Source: Luteimonas terricola (GTDB lineage Bacteria; Pseudomonadota; Gammaproteobacteria; Xanthomonadales; Xanthomonadaceae). From it: a DNA stretch of 64,000 nt. This document shows positions 17,634 through 27,991 of the stretch, one piece after another. The position numbers and the translations under genes were made by a program. The stretch covers positions 124,001 through 188,000 of the forward strand of contig NZ_SJRX01000006.1 in assembly GCF_004352845.1 (NCBI RefSeq), given 5' to 3'. The first letter of the stretch is position 1, and the number at the start of each line of letters is the position of its first letter. The notes beneath the pieces were generated by a model. The model did no database searches, was not told the DNA's origin, and saw only the letters and a list, made by a program, of their open reading frames with translations.

Positions 17634-18941
17634 TCACGCCAGCAGCTTGCGTACCTTGTGGAGCGCGGCCATGAAGGCCTCGATTTCCCCGTGGGTGTTG
17701 TAGAAGGCCAGCGAGGCGCGGCAGGTGGCGGACACGCCCAGCCATTCCAGCAGCGGGTGGGCGCAGTGCTGGCCGGAACGCACGGCCATGCCTTCGAGAT
17801 CAAGCAGGGTGGCGAGGTCGTGCGAGTGCACGCCGTCGATGGCGAAGGAGACCACCGCGGCCTTGCCCGGCGCGTGGCCGAAGACGCGCAGGCCGTCGAC
17901 CTTGGCGAACTCCTCATCGAGGTGCGCCAGCAGTGCCTGCTCGCGCGCTTCGATCCGCGCCATGCCCAGGGCCGAGAGGTAGTCGACCGCTGCACCGAGT
18001 CCGACGAAACCGGAGATGTTCGGCGTGCCGGCCTCGAACTTCCGCGGCGGGTCGTTGAACACGGTGCCGTCCAGGCGCACTTCCTTGATCATCTCGCCGC
18101 CGCCGATGAAGGGCGGCATCGCCTCGAGGTGTTCGCGGCGCGCCCACAGCGCGCCGGTGCCGGTGGGCGCGCACATCTTGTGGCCGGTGAGCGCGTAGAA
18201 GTCGCAGCCGATGGCGGCGATATCGACCGGGCGGTGCGGCAGCGCCTGCGAGCCGTCGACCACGGTGACGATGCCGCGCCTGCGCGCTTCCCGACAGATG
18301 TCGGCCACGGGGTTGACGGTGCCAAGCACGTTGCTGACGTGGGCGAGGGCAAGCAGCTTCACGTCGCCGGTCATCTTCGCGCGCAGCATGTCGAGGTCGA
18401 GGCTGCCGTCGGGCAGCAGCTCCACCACCTCGATCCGCGCGCCGGTGCGCTGTGCCACCAGCTGCCAGGGCACGATGTTGGCGTGGTGCTCCATGCGCGT
18501 GATCAGGATCGCGTCGCCGGCCTTGAGTCGCGGCAGCGCCCACGAATACGCGACCAGGTTGATCGCGAAGGTGGTGCCGGAGGTGAGCACCAGGTCGTCG
18601 ACGCGGACATTGATGAAGCGCGCCAGCTTCGCCCGCGAGCCTTCATAAGCTTCGGTCGCCTCGCTGCCGAGCTGGTGCACGGCGCGGCTGACGTTGGCGT
18701 TGTGCCTGCGGTAGAAGTCGTCGACCGCCGCGATCACCGCCGCCGGCTTCTGCCCGGTATTGGCCGAGTCGAAGTACACCAGCGGCTTGCCGTGCACCTC
18801 CCGCGCCAGCAGCGGGAAGTCCCCGCGGATCCGGCTCCAATCCACCTCCGCAGCCGCCCCGCCTTCCTCCAAGGCCGCACCCCCTTCTGCCGGAAGGTGT
18901 CCGAAGGGCGGATGGGGGCGAAGCTCGCGGGACTCGCTCAT
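17634..18941 (-). CDS. sufS: SufS cysteine desulfurase with a repeat-derived N-terminal extension
   Basis: A 435-residue PLP enzyme that removes sulfur from cysteine and supplies it for Fe-S cluster assembly. The PLP lysine is Lys255 in TGHKMCAP and the catalytic persulfide Cys is Cys393 in SGQHCAHP; the N-terminal region has YFDSANTGQKP. The ATG at 18941 overlaps the SufD stop (ATGA). Homologues normally begin almost directly at the VDWSRIRGDFPLL region (residue 33 here). The extra 32 residues are encoded largely by the dispersed repeat at 18892-18918 and read HPPFGHLPAEGG in the middle. The extension should be disordered and is probably tolerated rather than functional. No SufE gene is adjacent. 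Confidence 0.92.
   Translation of the reverse strand: MSESRELRPHPPFGHLPAEGGAALEEGGAAAEVDWSRIRGDFPLLAREVHGKPLVYFDSANTGQKPAAVIAAVDDFYRRHNANVSRAVHQLGSEATEAYEGSRAKLARFINVRVDDLVLTSGTTFAINLVAYSWALPRLKAGDAILITRMEHHANIVPWQLVAQRTGARIEVVELLPDGSLDLDMLRAKMTGDVKLLALAHVSNVLGTVNPVADICREARRRGIVTVVDGSQALPHRPVDIAAIGCDFYALTGHKMCAPTGTGALWARREHLEAMPPFIGGGEMIKEVRLDGTVFNDPPRKFEAGTPNISGFVGLGAAVDYLSALGMARIEAREQALLAHLDEEFAKVDGLRVFGHAPGKAAVVSFAIDGVHSHDLATLLDLEGMAVRSGQHCAHPLLEWLGVSATCRASLAFYNTHGEIEAFMAALHKVRKLLA
18892..18918 (+). repeat. Dispersed 27-bp repeat core inside the sufS coding sequence
   Basis: This copy is identical to the intergenic copy at 6104 except at one variable position. It lies antisense to sufS and encodes part of the extra SufS N terminus (about residues 9-17). 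The flank continues similarly for about 14 more bases (...ctcgcgggac). Confidence 0.85.
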
Positions 18942-20208
18942 ACCAGGGCCTGCCCCGAGATCGCCCGATCCAGCCGCGCTTCCAGCATCTCGCGCATCGC
19001 CGGCGTTTCCACCACCGACAGCAGCGGCTCGCGCACGAAGGCCGCGGTCAGCAGCGCTCGCGCCTCCGGTTCCGGCAGCCCGCGCGTGCGCAGGTAGAAC
19101 ATCGCGTCCGCATCCAGCTCGCCCACGGTCGCACCGTGCGCCGCGGTCACCTCGTCGGCGTGGATCACCAGCACGGGCTGGGTGTCGATCTCCGCGGTGT
19201 CGGACAGCAGCAGGTTCTTGTTCGACAGCCGCGCATCGGTGCCGTCGGCGCCTTCGCGGATTTCGATGCCGCCGTGGAACACGGCGCGGCCGCGGCCCGC
19301 GGCCATGCCGCGCCAGCCCAGCTCGCAGCGGGTGTCGCGGGCGATGTGTTCGATGCCCAGGCGGGTGTCGAGGTGGCGGCGGCCCGACGCCAGCAGCACG
19401 CCGTTGGCGACGAGCTCCGCCCTGTCGCCTTCGAGGCGTACGTTGAGCTCGTGGCGCGAGAGCGCAGCGCCCAGTTCGAGGTCGAGCCGGCGATAGCTGG
19501 ACTCGCGCGCAAGCACGGCGTCGGTGCGGGTGAACAGGCTCGCGCGCGCCGATTCTTCCTGCACGCGCGCGTGGCGCAGCGTGGCGCCGGCGGCGAGGTG
19601 GACATGGGCGATGGCGTTGCCGAGGTGGGCGTGCTCGCCGCCGGCGATGTGGTGCTCGACCACCGTGGCCGAGGCGTTGCGGCGCAGCTCGAGCAGATGG
19701 CGCGAATGCCAGGCAAGGTCGCCCTCGACGGGCAGGCCGATGAACACCAGGTGCACCGGCGCGTCCACCGTCACGTCTTCGGCGACGCGCAGCACGGCGC
19801 CGTCGTCGGCAAGCGCGGCATTGAGGCGTGCGAAGACTTCGTCGGCGCGCTCGTAGCTGCGGGCGAGCACGTTGCTTTCGCGCGGGTCCGGATCCGCCAG
19901 TGCTTCGGCCATGGTCAGCAGGCGTGCGCCGTCGGGAAGCCCGGACCGGTCGGAAAGCGCGGCGTCGTAACGTCCATTGGTGAACACCAGGCGCGGCGCC
20001 GGGATGCCGGCGACAAGCGCGGGATCGACCGGCGCGTGCGGCAGCGCCGCGGGCGAGAAGCCGCGGCGCTCCAGCGTGCGCAGCGAGGTGTACTTCCAGG
20101 CTTCGCTGCGCGCGTGCGGCAGGCCGTCGCGCAGCGCGGCGTCGAGCGCGGCGCGGCGTGCGCCATCGCCGCTGAAGCCGGTGGAGAGGGAGTCGAGCAG
20201 TGCGGCCA

Positions 20209-20209
<1 letters not shown>
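18938..20209 (-). CDS. sufD: SufD, Fe-S assembly scaffold subunit
   Basis: A 423-residue SufD. It pairs with SufB and SufC in the SufBC2D scaffold, where nascent clusters form in the cytoplasm. The N-terminal helical part (SEAWKYTSLRTL) precedes the long right-handed beta-helix. The C-terminal conserved block includes SNKNLLLSDTAEIDTQPVLVIHADEVTAAHGATVGELDADAMFYLRTRGL, with the conserved Cys position of some orthologues not apparent in this block. I set the start at ATG 20209, overlapping the sufC stop by one base (TAATG). An earlier ATG 13 codons upstream lies inside sufC and would add a Gly/Ala-rich leader. Co-transcribed with sufC and sufS. Confidence 0.92.
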
Positions 20210-20976
<767 letters not shown>

Positions 20977-21001
20977 GTGTGTGGTCCGGTAAGAGATGGT
21001 C

Positions 21002-21041
21002 GCGGGGTTGCCCCGGACAGGGGCGGATCGGGCAACCCTGC
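21002..21041. other. Hairpin in the sufB-sufC intercistronic gap
   Basis: gggttgccc (21005-21013) pairs with gggcaaccc (21030-21038), and the helix extends outward to 12 pairs with one wobble. No U-tract follows in the direction of transcription. It may stabilise or terminate part of the sufB transcript and so set the ratio of SufB to SufC/D. Confidence 0.5.
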
Positions 21042-21055
21042 AGTAAGTCGGAAAA

Positions 21056-22525
<1,470 letters not shown>

Positions 22526-22542
22526 GGGGGGCTGCCTGGTAT

Positions 22543-23010
22543 TCAAACGGTGGCGAGGCGGGCGGGGATGCGTCTGGGCGCAACCGGGCCGGCCCCGGGA
22601 TCGGGAGGTGGCGCCTCGAGCATCTGCGCGAGGGTCACATTGCGCAGGGCATCGGCGACGATGTCGTTGATGCGCCGCCAGTTGGCGCGCGCGCCGCACT
22701 GGCTGGCGATGCCGCAGCTGGTGTCGTCGAGGCTGCACTCGGTCATCGCCAACGGACCTTCCATGGCCTCGACGATGGCGATCAGGCTGACCTCTTCCGG
22801 CGGGCGCGACAGGCGGTAGCCGCCGTGCGCACCGCGGAACGCTTCGAGCAGGCCCGCCTGGGCCAGGGGCCGCAACACCTTGCTGACCGTGGGCGGCTCC
22901 AGGCCGGCGCGCTCGGCCAGCTCCACCGCACTCAGCACGCGTTCGGGCTCGGCGGCAAGCACGGTGAGCACCACGGTGGCGTAGTCGGTGAGGCGGGTGA
23001 CGCGGAGCAT
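22543..23010 (-). CDS. Rrf2-family SUF regulator (Fe-S sensing)
   Basis: A 155-residue winged-helix regulator of the Rrf2/IscR superfamily, of the type that leads SUF operons in Xanthomonadaceae. The N-terminal [15 protein letters not shown] and [20 protein letters not shown] form the helix-turn-helix. Three cysteines, Cys92, Cys99 and Cys105 (C-x6-C-x5-C), are placed to hold an Fe-S cluster. IscR-like proteins of this kind repress the assembly operon when clusters are plentiful. I start at ATG 23010, which has the canonical N terminus. A promoter and an inverted repeat lie directly upstream, consistent with autoregulation. A Pro-rich tail (135-155) follows the domain. Confidence 0.88.
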   Translation of the reverse strand: MLRVTRLTDYATVVLTVLAAEPERVLSAVELAERAGLEPPTVSKVLRPLAQAGLLEAFRGAHGGYRLSRPPEEVSLIAIVEAMEGPLAMTECSLDDTSCGIASQCGARANWRRINDIVADALRNVTLAQMLEAPPPDPGAGPVAPRRIPARLATV

Positions 23011-23017
23011 GGGGCGG

Positions 23018-23037
23018 CGGTCCTTCAATCAGGACCG
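23018..23037. promoter_or_regulatory. Candidate operator of the SUF regulator
   Basis: The inverted repeat CGGTCC-N8-GGACCG begins two bases downstream of the predicted -10 box and so covers the expected transcription start. A bound dimer here would block initiation. Binding by the Rrf2 protein is an inference from position. Confidence 0.5.
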
Positions 23038-23039
23038 AA

Positions 23040-23069
23040 ATTGTACGCTTTTGCATCCGGCCCGTCCAA
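23040..23069 (-). promoter_or_regulatory. Predicted sigma70 promoter of the SUF operon
   Basis: Minus-strand -35 TTGGAC (23069-23064), an 18-base spacer, and -10 TACAAT (23045-23040). The expected leader is about 25 bases before the regulator ATG at 23010. This is among the best matches to the sigma70 consensus noticed in the window. Confidence 0.65.
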
Positions 23070-23185
23070 GGGGGCCGTTCATGCACGGGCGTGGAAACAG
23101 TGTTCCGCGGATGCAGCGCTGCGATGGAAGATCGTGGGCGCTTGCACCACAATGCTCCCCTTTCCCGCGAGACGATGCAAAGCCG

Positions 23186-23686
23186 ATGGCCAAGAGCAGC
23201 AAGGACAAGCCCGAAAAGAAGAGCAGGAAGGTCGAGGCCCGCCAGTCGGAGATCCACGGCAACGGCGTGTTCGCCATCGCCGCCATCGGGAAGGGCGAGC
23301 GGATCATCCGCTACAAGGGTGCGCTGCGCACGCACGACCAGGTGGACGAAGATTATGGCGACGTCGACGAGAACGGGCATACCTTCCTGTTCACGCTCAA
23401 CGACGACTACGTCATCGACGCCAACATCAAGGGCAGCGTCGCGCGCTGGATCAACCACAGCTGCGACCCCAACTGTGAAGCCGTGGTGGAAGAGGACGAC
23501 AAGGGCCGTCCGCACAAGGACAAGGTGTTCATCGAGGCGATGCGCAGCATCGAGCCGGGCGAGGAGTTGACCTACAACTACGGCATCGTGCTGGACGAGC
23601 GCCACACGCCCAGGCTGAAGAAGCTCTGGGGCTGCCGCTGCGGCGCGTCCAACTGCACCGGGACCATGCTCCAGCCCAAGCGCTGA
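23186..23686 (+). CDS. SET-domain protein-lysine methyltransferase
   Basis: A 166-residue protein that is almost entirely a SET domain with a post-SET motif. A Lys-rich N terminus ([19 protein letters not shown]) precedes [18 protein letters not shown]. The cofactor-binding core is [13 protein letters not shown] (residues 88-99), the catalytic-site ELTYNYG lies at 127-133, and the zinc-type post-SET CxCx4C is CRCGASNC (150-157). The family transfers methyl groups from S-adenosylmethionine to lysine, as in eukaryotic chromatin enzymes; bacterial copies are scattered and usually explained by transfer. The target is unknown. The chosen ATG gives the compact domain; upstream in-frame sequence lies in the suf regulatory region. 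Confidence 0.88.
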   Translation: MAKSSKDKPEKKSRKVEARQSEIHGNGVFAIAAIGKGERIIRYKGALRTHDQVDEDYGDVDENGHTFLFTLNDDYVIDANIKGSVARWINHSCDPNCEAVVEEDDKGRPHKDKVFIEAMRSIEPGEELTYNYGIVLDERHTPRLKKLWGCRCGASNCTGTMLQPKR

Positions 23687-23814
23687 GGTCCTGGCTGTGG
23701 GTCTCCGAGGCGGTCGCGATGCGGCTGCCGCGCAAAGGGTTTACATGACTTGTGCCATGCGGTAGCCGCGCCTGCCGCAGGTAAGGTTGCGCCGCACGCG
23801 GCCCGACGCCGCGG

Positions 23815-26061
23815 ATGGATCCGACGATGCGCTCACCGCGCCCCTGCCTCGCCCTTGCCCTGCTTGCAACGCTGTCCCTGCCGGCGGCGGCGATCGAAGT
23901 CGACGGTGTGATCGACCCCGCTGAATGGGCGGGCGCGCAACGCGTCACCGACTTCCGCAAGGTGCAGCCGATGTCCGGCGAGCCGGCGACGCTCCCCACC
24001 GAGGCCTGGATCATGGCCACGCCCGATGGCCTCGCGGTCGCCTTCCGCAACGTCCAGCCGGCCTCGGTGCCGCGCACCCGCCAGCGCGTGCAGCGCGACT
24101 TCAGCGAGCAGGTCGACCGCGTCAACCTGATGGTCGATTTCGACGGCGGCGGCCGCACCGCCTACAACTTCGTGGTGGCGTCCACCGGCGGCGTCGCCGA
24201 CGCGGTGATCAGCAACCAGAACCAGTTCAACGACGACTGGGACGGCCACTGGCGCAGCGCGGTGGCCGAGGATGACGAGGCCTGGACGGTCGAGATCCTG
24301 GTGCCCTGGTATATCGCACCGATGCGCAGCGGCAGCGACGGTCGGCGCACGCTCAAGGTCTACCTCGACCGCGTGGTCGGATCCACGGGTGAGCGCGCGG
24401 CCTGGCCCGCGGCGAGCCACGAGCGCTCGCGCTTCGTGTCCGAGTTCGCAGCGCTGGAGGTGCCGCACTACAGCCAGTCGCTGCTGGCGGTCACGCCGTA
24501 CGCTTCGGGCCTGTACGACAACGTCGGCGGCGGCGGCGAATTCGAGGCCGGCGCCGACGTGTTCTGGAAGCCCAGCGGCCAGTTCCAGCTCACCGCGACC
24601 CTCAACCCCGATTTCGGCCAGGTCGAAAGCGACGACCTGGTGGTCAATTTCGGCGCCACCGAGACCTTCATCAGCGACAAGCGTCCCTTCTTCACCGAGA
24701 ACCAGGGGCTGTTCGAATACACCACGCCGTCCGACTTCAGCCAGCTGCTGTATACGCGCCGTATCGGTGGGCCGGCCGATGACGGCGAGGGCTCGGGCGA
24801 CATCACCGCCGCGCTGAAGCTCAATGGCAGCACGGGAGCCACCCAGTACGGCCTGTTCGCCGCCGACGAGGCCGATGCGGACGGCCGGCGGTTCGCGGCG
24901 CTGCGGCTGGTGCACGATTTCGAGAAGCAGAACCTCGGCGCGATGGTCACCCACGTCGAACGGCCGTGGCTCGACCGCGAGGCGCTGGTCGCCGGCATCG
25001 ACCACAACTGGCGGCCGACGCCGCGCTGGAACCTGCGCAGCCGGCTGTTCGGCAGCCACATCACCCAGCCCGGGAACGACAGCGACGACCTCGGCGCCAC
25101 CCTGTGGGCCGACTACGAGATGGACCACGGCTGGCGCCAGCAGTGGATCGCCATGCATTTCGGCGACGCGCTCGAGATCAACGACATGGGCTACCTGGCG
25201 CGCAACAACCTCAACTACCTGCACTGGCAGCTGCAGCGCCGCTTTCCCGACCAGGCGGCCGGCTCGCGTTACGCGTCCAAGGACTGGCGCTGGCGCGCCA
25301 GCTCCACGTACAACGACCACGGCCAGCGGCTGAACCACCAGTTCCGCATGAGCCGCGACGCACAGCTGCGCAACGGCGCCCACGAGTACGCGCAGATCAA
25401 CGTCAACAGCGCGGGCGTGGATGATCGCCTGACCCGCGGCAACGGCGTGCTGCGCCTGCCGTCGAATTTCAACGCGTACTTCGAGTACTCGGTGCCGCGC
25501 AAGGGCGACTGGGCCTTCGACACCGAGGCGGAGGTGTTCAGCGGTGGCCTGGCCGGCAACGACAGGGTCGGCTACGCAGTCTGGCTGCAACCCACCTACT
25601 TCTTCAGCGACGCGCTGAGCATGTACGCCGGCGTCGCGGCCAAATCCCGGCCGGACTGGCTGCTGTGGCAGCGCGAGAACCTGATCGGCAGCTTCCGCGG
25701 CCGCGAGCTCACGTTCGAGGCCGGCGCCGACTGGCACATCGACCCGCGCCAGGAGCTGCGGGTGAAGCTGCAGGCGCTCACCGTCGATGCGCGGCTGCGG
25801 CAGGCCTGGCGGATCGACGGCGCCGGCAACGCGGTGGCCAGCGCCGAGCCGGTGGACGACGTCGCGGTCCGCACCCTGGGCTTCCAGGTGCGCTACCGCT
25901 ACGAGCTGGCGCCGCTGAGCTACCTGTACGTGGTGTACGCGCGCGGCGGCTACCGCGAGGACACGCTGGTGGACGGGCCGTTCGATGGGCTGGAGGACAC
26001 CTTCGGCCTGCGCGACGACGAGCAGCTGCTGGTGAAGCTCAGCTATCGCTTCGAGCTGTAG
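23815..26061 (+). CDS. DUF5916 outer-membrane-associated protein with carbohydrate-binding-like N domain
   Basis: A 748-residue exported protein. A signal peptide (to about residue 26, SLPAAA) precedes a CBM9-like beta domain (VDGVIDPAEWAGAQRV through VEILVPWYIAPMR). The DUF5916 region follows with the hallmark NPDFGQVESDDLVVN and FFTENQGLF, and the remainder alternates aromatic/polar strands like an outer-membrane barrel. It ends in SYRFEL. Function in the family is not established. ATG at 23827 is an alternative start four codons in. It is separated by only six bases from the convergent lipoprotein gene. The 128-base upstream gap shows no strong promoter. Confidence 0.8.
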   Translation: MDPTMRSPRPCLALALLATLSLPAAAIEVDGVIDPAEWAGAQRVTDFRKVQPMSGEPATLPTEAWIMATPDGLAVAFRNVQPASVPRTRQRVQRDFSEQVDRVNLMVDFDGGGRTAYNFVVASTGGVADAVISNQNQFNDDWDGHWRSAVAEDDEAWTVEILVPWYIAPMRSGSDGRRTLKVYLDRVVGSTGERAAWPAASHERSRFVSEFAALEVPHYSQSLLAVTPYASGLYDNVGGGGEFEAGADVFWKPSGQFQLTATLNPDFGQVESDDLVVNFGATETFISDKRPFFTENQGLFEYTTPSDFSQLLYTRRIGGPADDGEGSGDITAALKLNGSTGATQYGLFAADEADADGRRFAALRLVHDFEKQNLGAMVTHVERPWLDREALVAGIDHNWRPTPRWNLRSRLFGSHITQPGNDSDDLGATLWADYEMDHGWRQQWIAMHFGDALEINDMGYLARNNLNYLHWQLQRRFPDQAAGSRYASKDWRWRASSTYNDHGQRLNHQFRMSRDAQLRNGAHEYAQINVNSAGVDDRLTRGNGVLRLPSNFNAYFEYSVPRKGDWAFDTEAEVFSGGLAGNDRVGYAVWLQPTYFFSDALSMYAGVAAKSRPDWLLWQRENLIGSFRGRELTFEAGADWHIDPRQELRVKLQALTVDARLRQAWRIDGAGNAVASAEPVDDVAVRTLGFQVRYRYELAPLSYLYVVYARGGYREDTLVDGPFDGLEDTFGLRDDEQLLVKLSYRFEL

Positions 26062-26067
26062 GCCGGC

Positions 26068-26772
26068 TCAGGGCCGCAGTTCGCGCAGTTCCGCCGAGGC
26101 GATGTACCAGCCGGGCGCCGCGCCTTCCACCTGCGAGCTGCGCATGACGAAGGCGCCGACCTGGCGCACCTCGCGGCCGTCGCTGCCGCGGCTGGTCACG
26201 GTGACCGGTATCTCCACATAGCGCGATCCGGCCGCGCCTTCGATGCGGCCGGTTTCCCCGACGGATACCGACAGGATGTCGAGGCCTTCGACGCCCGCGG
26301 CGAACTGTTCGGGAGTGCGCCCGCTGGCGCGGCCGCCGTCGGACCAGGCGGCGTAGGCCCGGGCGAGGTCGCCTGCCTGCACGGCGTCGTAGTACCCGCG
26401 GACGGCCGCGACGGCCTGTGCCGCGTCCGGCGCCGGCCCGGCGGCGATGGTGGCGCTGTCGACTGGCGCAGGTGCCAGGCCTGTCTCCGGGTTGTCTTCT
26501 AGAGGGGGCAGGGTCCCATCGGCGAACGCGATCACCGCGACAGGTCCCTCGTCCGCCGCGGCCGCATCGGGTGGCGGGGCCGTGCTCTCCAGCAGCGCCG
26601 TCCCCGATGCCGGAGGTTCGGGGATGCTGGTGACGGGACCGTTCGCGGGCAGCGGTGCCGGTAGCGGTTCGGCCTCGCCTTCGGCGGTGACGACGGGCTC
26701 GAATTCGCGCTCGCCGCAGGCTGCAAGCGCGAGGGCGATGAGCACGACGGAGAGGCTTTGCTGAAGCGACAT
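26068..26772 (-). CDS. Predicted lipoprotein with a Pro/Ala-rich linker
   Basis: A 234-residue protein with a lipobox, LALAAC, at about residue 19, followed by a long low-complexity acidic/proline linker (residues 25-115). A folded C-terminal domain (about 118-232) begins AVAAVRGYYDAVQAGDLARAYAAWSDGGRASGRTPEQF. That last part resembles small NTF2-like/SnoaL-like alpha-beta domains found on envelope proteins, though I do not assign a family. It is probably anchored to the outer membrane. It is monocistronic on the minus strand, convergent with the DUF5916 gene. Confidence 0.7.
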   Translation of the reverse strand: MSLQQSLSVVLIALALAACGEREFEPVVTAEGEAEPLPAPLPANGPVTSIPEPPASGTALLESTAPPPDAAAADEGPVAVIAFADGTLPPLEDNPETGLAPAPVDSATIAAGPAPDAAQAVAAVRGYYDAVQAGDLARAYAAWSDGGRASGRTPEQFAAGVEGLDILSVSVGETGRIEGAAGSRYVEIPVTVTSRGSDGREVRQVGAFVMRSSQVEGAAPGWYIASAELRELRP

Positions 26773-26839
26773 GGCGATGCCGGTGGCAGGGGGCCATGAC
26801 CACGATACGCAGCGCCGATGAAGGCGCGGTCAGCATGCG

Positions 26840-27271
26840 TCAGGGCGGGGGAAGCAGCCCGCGCCGGTGCGGCTGCAGCCAGGCCAGCAGCATCCCCAGC
26901 AGCACCATCGCCACCAGGTCGAGCGCCACCTGGCGCAGCATCAGCGACAGCGGCAGCGGCTGCCCGACGAAGGCGAGCACATGCCCGGGCACGTAGGACA
27001 CCAGCGCGACCGCGAGCCCGAAGCGCGCGCCGCGCCCCAGGTCGACGCCATCGCTCGCGGGCATGCGGCGGTACAGCCAGGTCATCGCCAGGCCGAGCAA
27101 GAGGTAGGCGGGAAGGATCCAGGCCGCCTGGGCGTTGGCCTGTTCCTGGCTACGGTACAGCGTGGCCAGCGCCTGGTAGTCGGCGCGCAGCAGCAGGCCG
27201 TGGACGAGGAGGCCCAGGATCAGCGCCGCCGCCGCGACCACGATCCCGCATATCCAGAAACGCTTGTCCAT
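26840..27271 (-). CDS. Four-helix integral membrane protein of unknown function
   Basis: A 143-residue protein (148 if the ATG at 27286 is used). Hydrophobic segments are FWICGIVVAAAALILGLLVHGLLL, WILPAYLLLGLAMTWLY, FGLAVALVSYVPGHVLAFV and VALDLVAMVLLGMLLAWL, with a loop YQALATLYRSQEQANAQ after the first. The pattern resembles DUF1761-like small membrane proteins, but I cannot confirm the family. No neighbouring gene gives a functional clue; it lies between a lipoprotein gene and the HU-like gene on the same strand. Confidence 0.6.
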   Translation of the reverse strand: MDKRFWICGIVVAAAALILGLLVHGLLLRADYQALATLYRSQEQANAQAAWILPAYLLLGLAMTWLYRRMPASDGVDLGRGARFGLAVALVSYVPGHVLAFVGQPLPLSLMLRQVALDLVAMVLLGMLLAWLQPHRRGLLPPP

Positions 27272-27398
27272 GCCGTGGTGTCCCATCCGTACCGGCGCGG
27301 TGCCGCCGCGCGACCCGCTGAGCCTAGCGCCGCTCAGGCACCGCGTCGATCACCGCATGGTATCCGCGGAGCCGGATGCGTCTCCAAATGTTGCCGGC

Positions 27399-27433
27399 CA
27401 AAAACGACTCGGGACGGCAATTGCCGTCCCGAG
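27399..27433 (-). terminator. Rho-independent terminator of the HU-like gene
   Basis: A perfect 26-base palindrome (27408-27433, ctcgggacggcaa and its complement) is followed on the minus strand by TCGTTTTTGG. It lies 25 bases after the HU-like stop codon and is the clearest intrinsic terminator in the window. Confidence 0.85.
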
Positions 27434-27458
27434 CAGGTGTTGCCCTGGCGCGCTGCGA

Positions 27459-27848
27459 TCAGGCAGCGGCGTCCTTCAGCTTCTTGAGCGGGCGCACCTT
27501 CACCTTCACCGAAGCCGGCTTGGCGGCGAACCACTGCTCTTCCTTGGTGAAGGGGTTGATGCCCTTGCGCTTCGGCTTGGCCGCGACCTTGACCGAGGTG
27601 ATCTTCAGCAGGCCGGGCAGGGTGAAGCTGCCGATGCCCTTCTTGCTGATCGAACCCTGCACCGCGCCCTCGAGCGAGGCCAGCACCGCACGGACGTCCT
27701 TCGCGACTACGCCGGTGGATTCGGCGATGTGGGAGACCAGGCCGGCCTTGGTCAGGGCGTCCTTGATCGGCTTCGGTGCGGCAGGCTTCGCTGCGGCGGC
27801 CTTCTTCGGGGCGGCCTTCTTAACCGCCTTGGTTGCTTTCTTCGCCAT
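27459..27848 (-). CDS. HU-family DNA-binding protein with histone-H1-like tail
   Basis: A 129-residue nucleoid protein. The first 28 residues are a Lys/Ala/Pro tail (MAKKATKAVKKAAPKK, then AAAAKPAAPKP) like eukaryotic H1 tails. An HU/IHF-type fold follows: LTKAGLVSHIAESTGV, DVRAVLASLEGAVQGSISKKGIGSFTLPGLLKITSVKV, and the beta-arm region KRKGINPFTKEEQWFAAKPASVKVKVRP with the INPFT turn. Unlike standard HU (about 90 residues), the tail is added and the arm has a KEEQW segment, as in the divergent HU-like proteins of xanthomonads. It should bend and compact DNA. Strong terminator, single-gene unit. Confidence 0.88.
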   Translation of the reverse strand: MAKKATKAVKKAAPKKAAAAKPAAPKPIKDALTKAGLVSHIAESTGVVAKDVRAVLASLEGAVQGSISKKGIGSFTLPGLLKITSVKVAAKPKRKGINPFTKEEQWFAAKPASVKVKVRPLKKLKDAAA

Positions 27849-27991
27849 TTGAGTGTGATTCCGTTTATCGGTAGATGGGATGTCGGCCGACCCCGTCGGC
27901 AAGCGCAATGTAGGGCATGCCCGGGGCCACGCCAAGTGGGAAAGCGCAGGAAAACCGCATCTTTCGCGTGCGATGTCGATGCGGGGGGCGC

